A DNA stretch of 64,000 nt from JBHHZJ01 sp046758005 (GTDB taxonomy: Bacteria > Pseudomonadota > Alphaproteobacteria > Kiloniellales > J153). The stretch lies in contig JBHHZJ010000001.1 in the NCBI GenBank assembly GCA_046758005.1, positions 46,626 through 110,625 on the forward strand, in the 5' to 3' direction. Positions 34,428 to 42,597 of the stretch are shown piece by piece. The position numbers were made by a program, and so were the translations under genes. The notes under the pieces are model-generated. The model searched no databases, was not told the origin of the DNA, and was given only the letters and a program-made list of their open reading frames with translations. Each line of letters begins with the position of its first letter. Position 1 is the first letter of the stretch.

Positions 34428-34952
34428 GTGCGGCGCGCCGTATCGTTCTCGGTGCTGTCGATCCTGTTGCTGGGAGCGAGCCCGCCCGCGGCTGCCGAGG
34501 GGGCGGCCTACGCCCGTGCCCCGGCCGTCAAGGCCGACAAGATCGTCGTCCTCAAGGGCGCGCGCCGGCTACTCCTGCTGCGCCAAGGCGCGGTCGTGCG
34601 CGCCTACCGCGTCGCCCTCGGACGCAATCCGAACGGGGCGAAGGTCCGCGAGGGCGACGGCCGGACCCCGGAGGGGCGCTACGTGCTGGATTGGCGCAAC
34701 CCGCGCAGCCGGTTCTACCGCTCGATCCACATCTCCTATCCGAACCCGGCGGACCGCGCGCGGGCGCGCCGGCTCGGCGTGGCGCCCGGCGGCGACATCA
34801 TGATCCACGGCTTTCCACGGCGCCTGGAAGCGCCGGGGGCGCAGCACGGCCGATGGGACTGGACAAATGGCTGCATCGCCGTCACGAATGCGGAAATGGA
34901 TGAAATCTGGCATGCCGTGGCCGATGGGACGCCGATCGAGATCCTGCCTTAG
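34428..34952 (+). CDS. YafK/DpaA-like L,D-transpeptidase-family protein, secreted
   Basis: 174 residues. GTG start with GGGGGGA seven bases upstream; the earlier open frame is not protein-like. A signal peptide (SILLLGASPPAAAEG) is followed directly by a YkuD domain without LysM. The start VKADKIVVLKGARRLLLL, GRTPEGRYVLDWRNPRSRFY and the active site H127 (MIHGF) and C149 (DWTNGCIAV) match the YafK branch. E. coli YafK (DpaA/LdtF) cleaves the bond between Braun lipoprotein and peptidoglycan, so this could be a detaching enzyme. It lies immediately upstream of an FNR-type site and a Lpp-like gene, a suggestive pairing. Confidence 0.85.
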   Translation: MRRAVSFSVLSILLLGASPPAAAEGAAYARAPAVKADKIVVLKGARRLLLLRQGAVVRAYRVALGRNPNGAKVREGDGRTPEGRYVLDWRNPRSRFYRSIHISYPNPADRARARRLGVAPGGDIMIHGFPRRLEAPGAQHGRWDWTNGCIAVTNAEMDEIWHAVADGTPIEILP

Positions 34953-34974
34953 GCCCCGGTCGCGCGGATTCGGT

Positions 34975-35023
34975 TTGATCGAGATCAACGCGATGCGCCG
35001 GAGCGACCCCTAGTGTTGCCCCT
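34975..35023 (+). promoter_or_regulatory. FNR-type box with class II promoter for the Lpp-like gene
   Basis: TTGATCGAGATCAA at 34975-34988 is a perfect match to the FNR/ANR consensus TTGAT-N4-ATCAA. A -10-like TAGTGT lies at 35011-35016. A start of transcription near 35023 would put the box centre (34981.5) at -41.5, exactly the class II activator position. The next gene downstream is the alanine-zipper lipoprotein at 35106. CRP-like binding is less likely given the exact FNR half-sites. Confidence 0.75.
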
Positions 35024-35105
35024 TTCGTATCGCGCAGCACGCATCGAGCGTGCAACGTCTGCTCGTAGACGTACGACCTTGGAGGGACTCTATCGGGAGG
35101 ATGAC

Positions 35106-35393
35106 ATGCGTTCTTTGGCGAGGTTCACCGCGGCGGTCGCACTCGTGTCCCCGGTCCTTCTCGCGGCAGGGTGCGCTAAACAGGGCGACCTCGACGCCCT
35201 GCGCAGCGACGTCAGCGCGATCCGCAGCGACCTGGACTCGCTGCGCAGCGAGATGGCGCAAAGCCAAAGCGTGGCCCGCAAGGCCGCGGACGATGCGGCC
35301 GCCGCCGCCGCCGAGGCGCGCCGCGCGTCAAGCGAGGCGAAAGCGGCCAGCGACAAGGCCGACCGGATCTACCGACAGTCGCTGCGCAAGTAG
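35106..35393 (+). CDS. Murein-lipoprotein-like (Lpp/OprI) alanine-zipper lipoprotein
   Basis: 95 residues. The signal ends in a lipobox (LLAAGC, Cys23). The mature 73 residues form unbroken heptads. In the first three, Leu/Val/Ile fill a and d positions (LDALRSD, VSAIRSD, LDSLRSE); the next five have Ala at both (AADDAAAAAAEARRASSEA). The chain ends in RQSLRK. E. coli Lpp (ends KYRK) and Pseudomonas OprI (ends SRK) share this plan, and in Lpp the terminal Lys is joined to peptidoglycan. GGGAGG at 35095-35100 sets the start. The gene lies between two L,D-transpeptidase genes and behind an FNR site. Covalent tethering is inferred, not shown. Confidence 0.85.
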   Translation: MRSLARFTAAVALVSPVLLAAGCAKQGDLDALRSDVSAIRSDLDSLRSEMAQSQSVARKAADDAAAAAAEARRASSEAKAASDKADRIYRQSLRK

Positions 35394-35417
35394 CGGCGGT
35401 TCGGCACGGGGCGGCGG

Positions 35418-36323
35418 TTAGCGCGTGATCCGGACCGGCACACCCCGGCGTTCGGCCGCCGCCCGCTGGATTGCCGGCCAGTCGAGCCGAACCGCCTGAT
35501 CAGCCGCAGCGCGCACGACTCGCCACGCCAGGTCGGATACGGCCGCCGGCGTGAAGCGGCCCTGCGCCTCGATCTCGTCGGCCTGCGCCTGCGTCGGGTG
35601 GACCTCCAGATACAGTTCGCCGCCCGAGCGGCCGAGCTTGACCGGCTGGTCGATGACGGTGACGCGCGTGCCGACCGTCACCCGCTCGAACAGACGCGCG
35701 ATGTCCTCCGGGTAGAGGCGTATGCAGCCGTGGCTGACCCGGCGGCCGATCCCGTCGGGCTTGTTCGTGCCGTGGATGACGAAGCCGCGCCAGCCGAGGT
35801 CGAGCGCGTAGGCGCCGAGAGGGTTGTTCGGGCCGGGCGGCACCGCGGCCGGCAGGTCGGGTTGTTCGGCGCGGATCGACGGCGGCGGAATCCAGGTCGG
35901 GTTCGTGCGTTTGCCGACGACTTCGGTGCGGCCGAGCGGCGTCTCCCAACCCTGCCTTCCGATCCCGATCGGAAAGCTCATGACCGGCTCGCCCGGGCCG
36001 GAAAAGTAATAGAGCCGCTGCTCGGCCAGGTTGATCACGATCCCGTCCCGCGGCCCCTCGGGCAGCACGTGCGCCGCAGGCAGCAGCAGGCGGGCGCCGG
36101 CCCCCGGCAGCCACGGATCCACACCGGGGTTGGCGGCGCGCAGCTCGACGAAGCCGAGGTCGTAGCGCCGCGCGATCCCGATCAGGGTCTCGGTCTCGCC
36201 GACCTTGTGCGTCGCGATGCTGCCGACCAGGTCGCCGGTCCGCGGGGCCGCGCCAGCGGCGCCGTTTGCCCCACTCAAGAGGGCGGCGAGCACGCCCAGA
36301 ACGGCCACGATTCTCTCGCGCAT
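35418..36323 (-). CDS. LysM-YkuD L,D-transpeptidase (ErfK/YbiS type), secreted
   Basis: 301 residues with a signal peptide (VLGVLAALLSGANGAAGA), then a LysM module (about 37-82: THKVGETETLIGIARRY, ELRAANPGVDPWLP). The YkuD catalytic domain carries His184 (FVIHGTN) and Cys200 (VSHGCIRLYP). A C-terminal extension from about 245 follows. This LysM-YkuD arrangement is that of E. coli ErfK, YbiS, YcfS and YnhG; the first three link Lpp to peptidoglycan and the last makes 3-3 cross-links. It converges with the Lpp-like gene 24 bases away, so attaching enzyme and candidate substrate are neighbours. Confidence 0.92.
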   Translation of the reverse strand: MRERIVAVLGVLAALLSGANGAAGAAPRTGDLVGSIATHKVGETETLIGIARRYDLGFVELRAANPGVDPWLPGAGARLLLPAAHVLPEGPRDGIVINLAEQRLYYFSGPGEPVMSFPIGIGRQGWETPLGRTEVVGKRTNPTWIPPPSIRAEQPDLPAAVPPGPNNPLGAYALDLGWRGFVIHGTNKPDGIGRRVSHGCIRLYPEDIARLFERVTVGTRVTVIDQPVKLGRSGGELYLEVHPTQAQADEIEAQGRFTPAAVSDLAWRVVRAAADQAVRLDWPAIQRAAAERRGVPVRITR

Positions 36324-36348
36324 GAATCCGCTCCGATCGCTTGGCGGC

Positions 36349-37353
36349 TCAAATCCAGCGGGCGAGGCGCCCGACGGCCGCGCGGTGATCCAGGCGCCCG
36401 AGGCCGTAACGGCGGGCCAATTGGAGCGCGTCGCGATATTCCGCGGAGGTGATGGGACGGTTGATTTCCGGGGCCTCCGCCGCCTTGAAGCACGGCCGGT
36501 ACTGGTCCATCAGGTTCAGGTAGGTGTCGGGCGAGATTTCCTCGGCCAGGAACCTGATGACATCCTCGCTCCCCGCGATCCCGCCCGGCAGGACCAGGTG
36601 ACGGACCAGCAGGCCGCGCCGCGCGAGGCCGTCCTCGTCGAGCACCAGGTCGCCGACCTGGCGGTGCATTTCGCGCAGCGCCGCCCGGTTGTGCCGAACG
36701 TAGTCCTTGATGTGCGAGTACCGCCGGGCGAGCCCCGACTCCCCGTACTTCATGTCGGGCATGTAGACGTCGATCACGCCGTCGAGCAGGGCGAGCGCCT
36801 CCGGGCTGTCGCAGCCCCCGGTGTTGTAGACCAGCGGCAGGCGCAGTCCCCGCGCCGCCGCGATGGCCACCGCGGCCAGGATTTGCGCTACCACGTGGCT
36901 CGGACTGACCAGGTTGACGTTGTGGCAACCCATCTCCTGGAGGCGCAGCATCATCGCCGCAAGCTGCTCGGCCGTGACCTCGTGGCCCTCGCCCTTCCAG
37001 CTGACCTCCCAGTTCTGACAGTAGACGCAGCGCAGGTTGCACCAGGAAAAGAAGATCGTGCCGGACCCGCGCCAGCCGCGCAGGCAGTCCTCCTCGCCGT
37101 GATGCGGCCCATAGGACGAGACGATCGCGCGCGCCCCCGTGCGGCAGACCGCGCCTCGCACGCTCTCCTTGCGGTTCACGCGGCAATACCGGGCGCAAAG
37201 ATCGCAGTCCTCCAGGCGCCGGTCGGCCAGCCGGGCGCGCTCGGCCAGTTCGCCGGAGCGCACGAGGCCGAGGTAGGCCGGATCGAGGTCGCGCCGTGCG
37301 CTTCCCGGCCGCGTTGCACCCATGCCGGCGACCGCGGTCTGTGAAACGCTCAT
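36349..37353 (-). CDS. PflA-like radical SAM protein with N-terminal Cys cluster
   Basis: 334 residues. The radical SAM site is C105-x3-C109-x2-C112 (CNLRCVYCQNWE), with the SAM-binding Asn-Thr-Gly stretch VYNTGGCDSPEAL. An extra Cys group precedes it: C50, C53, C57 and C70 (CDLCARYCRVNR). This matches the group labelled PflA homologue/COG1313 rather than true pyruvate-formate-lyase activase. The start is set by GGAAGGAAAAGG upstream. It is divergent from the AmrS-like gene, which has the same N-terminal Cys pattern, so the two are paralogues. The substrate is unknown. Confidence 0.85.
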   Translation of the reverse strand: MSVSQTAVAGMGATRPGSARRDLDPAYLGLVRSGELAERARLADRRLEDCDLCARYCRVNRKESVRGAVCRTGARAIVSSYGPHHGEEDCLRGWRGSGTIFFSWCNLRCVYCQNWEVSWKGEGHEVTAEQLAAMMLRLQEMGCHNVNLVSPSHVVAQILAAVAIAAARGLRLPLVYNTGGCDSPEALALLDGVIDVYMPDMKYGESGLARRYSHIKDYVRHNRAALREMHRQVGDLVLDEDGLARRGLLVRHLVLPGGIAGSEDVIRFLAEEISPDTYLNLMDQYRPCFKAAEAPEINRPITSAEYRDALQLARRYGLGRLDHRAAVGRLARWI

Positions 37354-37382
37354 GACCTTTTCCTTCCGCCGGCCAGGCCGGC

Positions 37383-37405
37383 GCTTGCACAACGTCTGTG
37401 CAAGC
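37383..37405. promoter_or_regulatory. 8-bp-arm palindrome between divergent radical SAM genes
   Basis: GCTTGCAC at 37383-37390 and its exact complement GTGCAAGC at 37398-37405 flank a 7-bp spacer. The element sits 30 bp from the start of the left gene and upstream of the AmrS-like gene. It is a good candidate operator shared by both. A transcript hairpin is the alternative, though no T-run follows. Confidence 0.55.
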
Positions 37406-37529
37406 TTAACATAAGCATAAGGTGCGGGCCCGCGAGGTCATTGATTCGGGTCGACATCGGGTGGCTCCGAACGTGACAGGTGCGAGCCGGCGGACCGGCC
37501 CGGGAATCCGGCGAATCCATGGACGCCCC

Positions 37530-38654
37530 GTGCAAGACGCCTCGACCCTCGTAGGAACGAAGTACTGGCACCGGCTCGACGACGGGCGGGTCCAGTGCGA
37601 CCTCTGCCCGCGCCTGTGCAAGCTGCGCGAGGGCCAGCGAGGGCTGTGTTTCATCCGCGCCTGCCAGGACGGCCGGATCGTGTTGACCTCCTACGGGCGA
37701 TCCAGCGGCTTCTGCGTCGATCCCATCGAGAAGAAACCCCTGTTCCACTTCCTGCCGGGCACTCCGGTTTTGTCGTTCGGCACGGCCGGCTGCAACCTCG
37801 CGTGCCGCTTCTGCCAGAACTGGGACATCAGCAAGTCGCGCGAGATCGACACCCTGGCCGACGAGGCCGCGCCGCAGGTCGTGGCCCGCGCGGCCAGGGA
37901 CCTGAATTGCCGCAGCGTCGCGTTCACTTACAACGATCCGGTGATCTTTCACGAGTACGCCATCGACGTGGCCCAGGCCTGCCGCGAGGCGGGCGTCAAG
38001 ACGGTGGCGGTGACCGCAGGCTACGTCTGCGCCGCGCCGCGTGCGGAGTTCTACCGCTATATGGACGCGGCCAACGTGGACCTCAAGGCGTTCACGGAGC
38101 GCTTCTACCACCGGGTCTGCAGCGGCGCCCTGGCCCCCGTCCTCGAAACTCTCGTCTATCTCAAGCGGGAAACCGAGGTCTGGTTCGAGCTGACCACCCT
38201 GCTGATCCCCGGAGAGAACGACTCCGAGGCCGAGCTCGAGGAGATGACGGCGTGGGTCGTGGACAATCTCGGCCCCGACGTGCCCATGCACTTCACCGCC
38301 TTCCACCCCGACTGGAAGATGCTCGACAAGCCGCCGACCCCGCCGGAGACGCTCAAGCGCGCGCGTCGGATCGCGCTGAAAAACGGGGTCCGGTACGCCT
38401 ACACCGGCAACATCCGCGACGTCGAAGGGGGCACCACGTGCTGTCACGGCTGCGGGCGGCCCCTGATCGGGCGGGACTGGTACGCGCTCACCGCCTGGAG
38501 CCTCACCGCGGCCGGCGCCTGCCCGGCGTGCGGCGCGCCCTGCGCCGGGGTGTTCGAGGGGCGTCCGGGGCGCTGGGGCCAGCGGCGCCTGCCCGTCCAC
38601 CTCGCCGACTGGGCGATCGAGCGGCCGGCCCGAACCGGGGCGCATCCGGCCTGA
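37530..38654 (+). CDS. amrS: AmmeMemoRadiSam-system-type radical SAM enzyme (AmrS-like)
   Basis: 374 residues from the GTG chosen here; the frame opens at a GTG at 37422 and the true start is uncertain. The radical SAM site is C88-x3-C92-x2-C95 (CNLACRFCQNWDIS). The N-terminal cluster is C23, C26, C30 and C40 (CDLCPRLCKLREGQRGLC). SFGTAGCN, VAFTYNDPVIFHEYA and NVDLKAFTERFYH are family blocks. The C-terminus adds a zinc-ribbon-like set (CCHGCG, then CPACGAPC). The AmmeMemoRadiSam system normally also has an AMMECR1 protein and a Memo protein; neither is in the window. Biological role unproven in bacteria. Confidence 0.83.
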   Translation: MQDASTLVGTKYWHRLDDGRVQCDLCPRLCKLREGQRGLCFIRACQDGRIVLTSYGRSSGFCVDPIEKKPLFHFLPGTPVLSFGTAGCNLACRFCQNWDISKSREIDTLADEAAPQVVARAARDLNCRSVAFTYNDPVIFHEYAIDVAQACREAGVKTVAVTAGYVCAAPRAEFYRYMDAANVDLKAFTERFYHRVCSGALAPVLETLVYLKRETEVWFELTTLLIPGENDSEAELEEMTAWVVDNLGPDVPMHFTAFHPDWKMLDKPPTPPETLKRARRIALKNGVRYAYTGNIRDVEGGTTCCHGCGRPLIGRDWYALTAWSLTAAGACPACGAPCAGVFEGRPGRWGQRRLPVHLADWAIERPARTGAHPA

Positions 38655-38758
38655 ACCGGGCCCTCGCCGGTTCGCCGGAGGCGCAAGCTCGCCCGGCCCG
38701 GACCGATCCGCGGCGCCAGACGAGACGAGTCACTCGGTTCGATACCTGCGGATGGCCA

Positions 38759-39718
38759 ATGATCGACGCCTCCAAGACCGGGCCGGTCGGATCGCTCGCC
38801 GTGGACGCGGAAGCACTGCGCGGCCACGTGGAGCGGCTCGCCGGCGACATCGGGGAACGCAACGTGTTCCGGCCGCGCGCGCTGGCCGAGGCCGCCGACT
38901 ACATCGAGGCGACGTGGCGATCGCAGGGCTACGACGTCACGCGCCAAGGATACGAGGCCCGCGGCGTGCGCTGCGCCAACCTGGAGGCGACCCGGCGCGG
39001 CGAGGGCCGGCCGGACGAAATCCTCCTGCTGGGCGCGCATTACGACACGGTCATGGGGTGCCCCGGCGCGAACGACAACGGCAGCGGCGTGGCAGCCCTC
39101 CTGGAGCTGTCCCGGCTGCTTGCCGCCGCCGCGCCCGCCGTGACGGTCCGCTTCGTCGCCTTCGTCAACGAGGAGCCGCCCTTCTTCATGACCGGCGAGC
39201 AGGGCAGCACGGTCTACGCCAGGGCCGCCCGCGAGCGCGGCGACGACATCCGGCTCATGGTCTCGCTGGAGACCATCGGTTACTACTCCGAGATACCGGG
39301 TAGCCAGCGTTATCCGCCCCTGTTCGGGCTGTTCTACCCGGACCGGGGAAACTTCCTCGGCTTCGTCTCCGACTTCCGCTCGCGCAAAGTCATGCGCCGG
39401 GCGGCGGGGATCTTCCGGGCGCGGTCGGACTTCCCGCTCGAGCACGTGGCGACGTTCGGCTTCGTTCCCGGCGTGACCTGGAGCGACCATCGGTCGTTCT
39501 GGCGGCAGGGCTACCGTGCCTTCATGGTCACGGACACCGCGCCCTACCGGTATCCGTACTATCATAGCCCCGGCGATACGCCCGACAGGCTGTCGTATCC
39601 CGAATTGACGCGCGTCACCGAAGGGCTGTACCGGACCTTCGACCACATGACGCGGCACGGGCAGCACGGCGCACGGGGGCCCGTCTCGGAGGACGAAGCA
39701 GCGCCGGTCCCGGACTAG
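38759..39718 (+). CDS. M28-family zinc peptidase
   Basis: 319 residues with no signal peptide seen. Dinuclear-zinc ligands of family M28 are readable: H94 and D96 (GAHYDTV), D106 in NDNGSGV, the E138-E139 pair (FVNEEPPFF), a later Asp in SLETIGYYS, and the final His in YYHSPGDTPDRL. WSDHRSFW is the usual substrate-side loop. It would cut N-terminal residues from peptides, or a related amide. Its last four bases overlap the converging MutM/Nei gene. It follows the AmrS-like gene by 104 bases. Confidence 0.9.
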   Translation: MIDASKTGPVGSLAVDAEALRGHVERLAGDIGERNVFRPRALAEAADYIEATWRSQGYDVTRQGYEARGVRCANLEATRRGEGRPDEILLLGAHYDTVMGCPGANDNGSGVAALLELSRLLAAAAPAVTVRFVAFVNEEPPFFMTGEQGSTVYARAARERGDDIRLMVSLETIGYYSEIPGSQRYPPLFGLFYPDRGNFLGFVSDFRSRKVMRRAAGIFRARSDFPLEHVATFGFVPGVTWSDHRSFWRQGYRAFMVTDTAPYRYPYYHSPGDTPDRLSYPELTRVTEGLYRTFDHMTRHGQHGARGPVSEDEAAPVPD

Positions 39719-40620
39719 GATGTTCCTCCGGCGCGCCGTTCCAGCTCGTCGAGGCTCTTCGGCCAATCCTTCTTGAGCAGGCGCGACAGGGCCCGGTCGG
39801 CGAGCAGCCTGCCGCCGGTCTGGCAGCGCGCGCAGTAGTTGGTCTCGTTGGTCGCGTAGCGGATGCGCTGCACCGGGGCGCCGCAGTGCGGGCACGGCTG
39901 GCCGTAGCGCCCGTGGACCGCCATGCCGTCGCGGAAGGCGGTCACCTTCTCCGGAAACCCCTCACCGGTCTCGGCGCGCAGCCGTTCGATCCAGTCCGCG
40001 AGCGTTTCGCGCGTCGCCCGGTACAGGCGTTCGACCGCCTCGTGCGAAAGGGTCTGCGTCATGGCCACCGGCGACAGCCGCGCCCGGTGCAGGATCTCGT
40101 CGGAATAGGCGTTGCCGACGCCGCTGAACAGACGCGGATCGGTGAGCGCCCGCTTGAGCGTGTGGTTGGCACCCGCGAGCGCGGCGGCGAAGGCTCCAAG
40201 GTCCACCTCGAGAATCTCGATCCCGCCCGGATCATGGGCGCCGAGCGCCGCCTCGCCCTCGACGACGTGGAGCGAGGCGCGCTTCTTCGATCCGGCCTCG
40301 GTGAGCACGAGCGTTCCGTTCGCAAAGTCGAACGCGGCGAGCGCGTGCCTGCCCGCCAGCTCGGCCCCGGGCGCGCGCCAGTGCAGGCGGCCCGCGATCA
40401 TGAGGTGCAGGACCAGCCACAGCTCGTCCTCCAGGCCGATCGCGATGCGCTTGCCGAGACGGCGCAACTCCCTCACACGCTTGCCCTTCACGGCGGAGAC
40501 GGGCGGCCTCGCCGTGCGCAGCAGGAACGGGCTGCGCACGCGCACGTCCGCCACCGGCCGGTCGAGGATACGCGCCTCAAGGGCCTCGATGTAGACCGTG
40601 ATGTCGGGCAACTCGGGCAT
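39715..40620 (-). CDS. Fpg/Nei-family DNA glycosylase
   Basis: 301 residues. Base-excision repair glycosylase/AP lyase of the H2TH class. After Met removal the catalytic Pro is first and Glu second (MPELPDITVYIEAL). LVLHLMIAGRLHW holds the void-filling region and FSGVGNAYSDEILHRARLSP is the H2TH motif. The zinc finger is a CxxC pair (CPHCG) and a second (CARC). The PELPD opening and the finger loop differ from classical MutM (PELPEVET), so Fpg versus Nei specificity is left open. It is about 30 residues longer than usual at the C-terminus. The start overlaps no gene; dctQ diverges. Confidence 0.9.
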   Translation of the reverse strand: MPELPDITVYIEALEARILDRPVADVRVRSPFLLRTARPPVSAVKGKRVRELRRLGKRIAIGLEDELWLVLHLMIAGRLHWRAPGAELAGRHALAAFDFANGTLVLTEAGSKKRASLHVVEGEAALGAHDPGGIEILEVDLGAFAAALAGANHTLKRALTDPRLFSGVGNAYSDEILHRARLSPVAMTQTLSHEAVERLYRATRETLADWIERLRAETGEGFPEKVTAFRDGMAVHGRYGQPCPHCGAPVQRIRYATNETNYCARCQTGGRLLADRALSRLLKKDWPKSLDELERRAGGTS

Positions 40621-40664
40621 GTGGCCGAGGAGCTTCGCACGGCGCCGGCGGAGCCTCAATATGC

Positions 40665-40693
40665 TTGACCGAGCCTGCCTGCGCCCGGATCAT
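40665..40693 (+). promoter_or_regulatory. Candidate sigma-70 promoter for the TRAP operon
   Basis: TTGACC at 40665-40670 and GATCAT at 40688-40693 are separated by 17 bases. The -35 matches five of six consensus bases, the -10 four of six. The dctQ start lies 57 bases downstream of the -10. It is the only decent pair in the 129-base divergent spacer. Confidence 0.35.
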
Positions 40694-40749
40694 GCGCGGC
40701 CGGCAGGACAATCGGGCCGCAGAAGCCCGCAGCAAGGCAGGGGAGCAGC

Positions 40750-41283
40750 GTGCCTTCGGGGACATCGTCCTTCGCGCAATCGGCGGCGTGGGCGGGCAGA
40801 ACGAGCGCCCGGCTGAATTGGGTCGTGGAGCGCATCTGCGCCCTCCTCGCGGCGGTGCTGGTATTGGACGTCTGGCTCGGCGTCCTGGTCCGTTACGTCA
40901 TTCCGGTCCAGCTCACCTTCACGGAGGAAGCCGCGCGCTACCTGATGATCTGGACCGCGTTGCTGGCCGTATCCTGCGGCATCGCGCGGCGCGAGCACAT
41001 CGGCGTGCTGCTCGTCTTCGAGGCCCTGCCGGTCGGGCCCCGCCGGGTGCTGCTCGCAGCCCTCGACCTGCTGGCGCTCGGCTTCTTCGCCTATCTGCTT
41101 TACTACGGCATCGGTTTCACGGTGAGCGGCGCCAGCCGCTTCTCCATGATCTACGGCATGAGCAAGGCGCTGCCGTTTGCCGCCGTGCCTGCGGCGGCGG
41201 CGCTGGCTTGCATCCAGATCGCCTTGGCGGGGATCCGCGACCAGTCGAGCCTCGCCATAACCGGCGCGGAGGCGCGTTCGTGA
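40750..41283 (+). CDS. dctQ: TRAP transporter small membrane subunit (DctQ)
   Basis: 177 residues with four membrane segments (about 27-47, 58-75, 100-125, 140-162). The FTEEAARYLMIWTALLAVSCG stretch with its E-E-x2-R pattern is the DctQ signature. A GTG start is preceded by GGGGAG. The stop overlaps the dctM GTG, so the two halves are coupled. The ligand is set by DctP and not known. Confidence 0.93.
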   Translation: MPSGTSSFAQSAAWAGRTSARLNWVVERICALLAAVLVLDVWLGVLVRYVIPVQLTFTEEAARYLMIWTALLAVSCGIARREHIGVLLVFEALPVGPRRVLLAALDLLALGFFAYLLYYGIGFTVSGASRFSMIYGMSKALPFAAVPAAAALACIQIALAGIRDQSSLAITGAEARS

Positions 41284-42560
41284 GCGCGGTCGCGATCACG
41301 TTCTTCGCGCTGCTGCTCATCGGCATGCCGGTCGGCTATGTCCTCGGCATCGCCGGCGTCATCGGGATCGCGCAGATCGGCGGGGAGAAGTTCCTGGCCA
41401 TGGCGCCGGCGCGCTTCTTCGCCGGGCTCGACCTCTTTCCCTTCCTCGCCATGCCGTTCTTCATCCTGGCGGGCGAGATCATGAACCGCTCGGGGATCAC
41501 CGAGCGGTTGGTCGGCCTGGCTGACGCCCTGGTCGGCTGGCTGCGCGGCGGCATGGCGCACTCGAACATGGTCGCCTCGGTGTTCTTCGCCGGCATCACC
41601 GGGGCGGCGACCGCCGACGCCGCGGCCTTCGGCAACACGCTGGTGCCGGCGATGGTCCGGCAAGGATATTCGCGGCCGTTCGCCTGCGCGGTGACGGCGG
41701 CCGGGTCGATCATCGGACCGACCATCCCGCCCTCGACGCTGATGGTGATCTACGGCTCGATCATGGGCGTCTCGATCGCCGGCCTGTTCGCCGCCGGCGT
41801 CCTGCCGGGCCTTTTGATCTGCGGCCTGTGCATGCTCGTCATCGCCGCGCTCAGCAAGCCCCTCAACCTGCCCAAGTCGGACAAGCGGCCGAGCCTGGGC
41901 TACCTCGTGCGCGCCTTCCGCCAAAGCGCGGTCGCGCTCGTTTTGCCGGTGATCGTGCTGGGCGGCATCCTTGGCGGGATCACAACGCCGACCGAGGCGG
42001 CCTCGATCGCGGTGTTCTACGCCCTTGTGGTCGGCGGGCTGGTTTACCGGGCGCTCACCTGGCAGGATCTCCTCGAGATGCTGATCCGCACCGCGCGGAT
42101 CACCGGCATCATCTTCCTGATCATCGCCTCGGCCTCGATCCTCGGGTGGTGGATGACCTTCGAGCAGATCCCGCAGGCGATCGCGGCGGCCTTCCTTGCC
42201 ATATCGAACGACCCGAACGTGATCATCGGACTGATCCTGCTGTTGCTGCTCGTCATCGGGCTGTTCATGGACATCAACGCGACCTTGATCATCCTGGCGC
42301 CGGTCCTGGCGCCGCTGACGCTGTCGATCGGCATGGAGCCCGTGCACGCGGGGATCATCATCATCCTGGCGCTCAACATCTCGCTCATGACGCCGCCGGT
42401 CGGCGCCTGCCTGTTCGTGCTCGCCTCAGTCACGGGCGAGCGCCTGGAGGCCATCGCCCGCGCGCTGTGGCCGTTTCTCGTGGCCGAGGTCGGCGTGCTT
42501 CTGATCATCGCCTACTGGCCGGATCTCACGCTTTTCGTGCCCCGGCTTTTGGGGTTCTAA
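41280..42560 (+). CDS. dctM: TRAP transporter large membrane subunit (DctM)
   Basis: 426 residues with about twelve membrane segments. It is a sodium-coupled importer. Family marks: PFFILAGEIMNRSGITERLV, MAHSNMVASVFFAGITGAA, AAGSIIGPTIPPSTLMVIYG, GGITTPTEAASIAVFYAL and LNISLMTPPVGACLFVLAS. The start GTG overlaps dctQ (GTGA). Length is standard. Confidence 0.95.
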   Translation: MSAVAITFFALLLIGMPVGYVLGIAGVIGIAQIGGEKFLAMAPARFFAGLDLFPFLAMPFFILAGEIMNRSGITERLVGLADALVGWLRGGMAHSNMVASVFFAGITGAATADAAAFGNTLVPAMVRQGYSRPFACAVTAAGSIIGPTIPPSTLMVIYGSIMGVSIAGLFAAGVLPGLLICGLCMLVIAALSKPLNLPKSDKRPSLGYLVRAFRQSAVALVLPVIVLGGILGGITTPTEAASIAVFYALVVGGLVYRALTWQDLLEMLIRTARITGIIFLIIASASILGWWMTFEQIPQAIAAAFLAISNDPNVIIGLILLLLLVIGLFMDINATLIILAPVLAPLTLSIGMEPVHAGIIIILALNISLMTPPVGACLFVLASVTGERLEAIARALWPFLVAEVGVLLIIAYWPDLTLFVPRLLGF

Positions 42561-42597
42561 TGGCACATGTCATTAATTTAACTGGGGAGACTTGGAC

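Noticed and set aside
37422..37529. Upstream GTG start for the AmrS-like gene
   Set aside because: The extra 36 residues are Arg-rich and unlike the family N-terminus, though the start remains uncertain.
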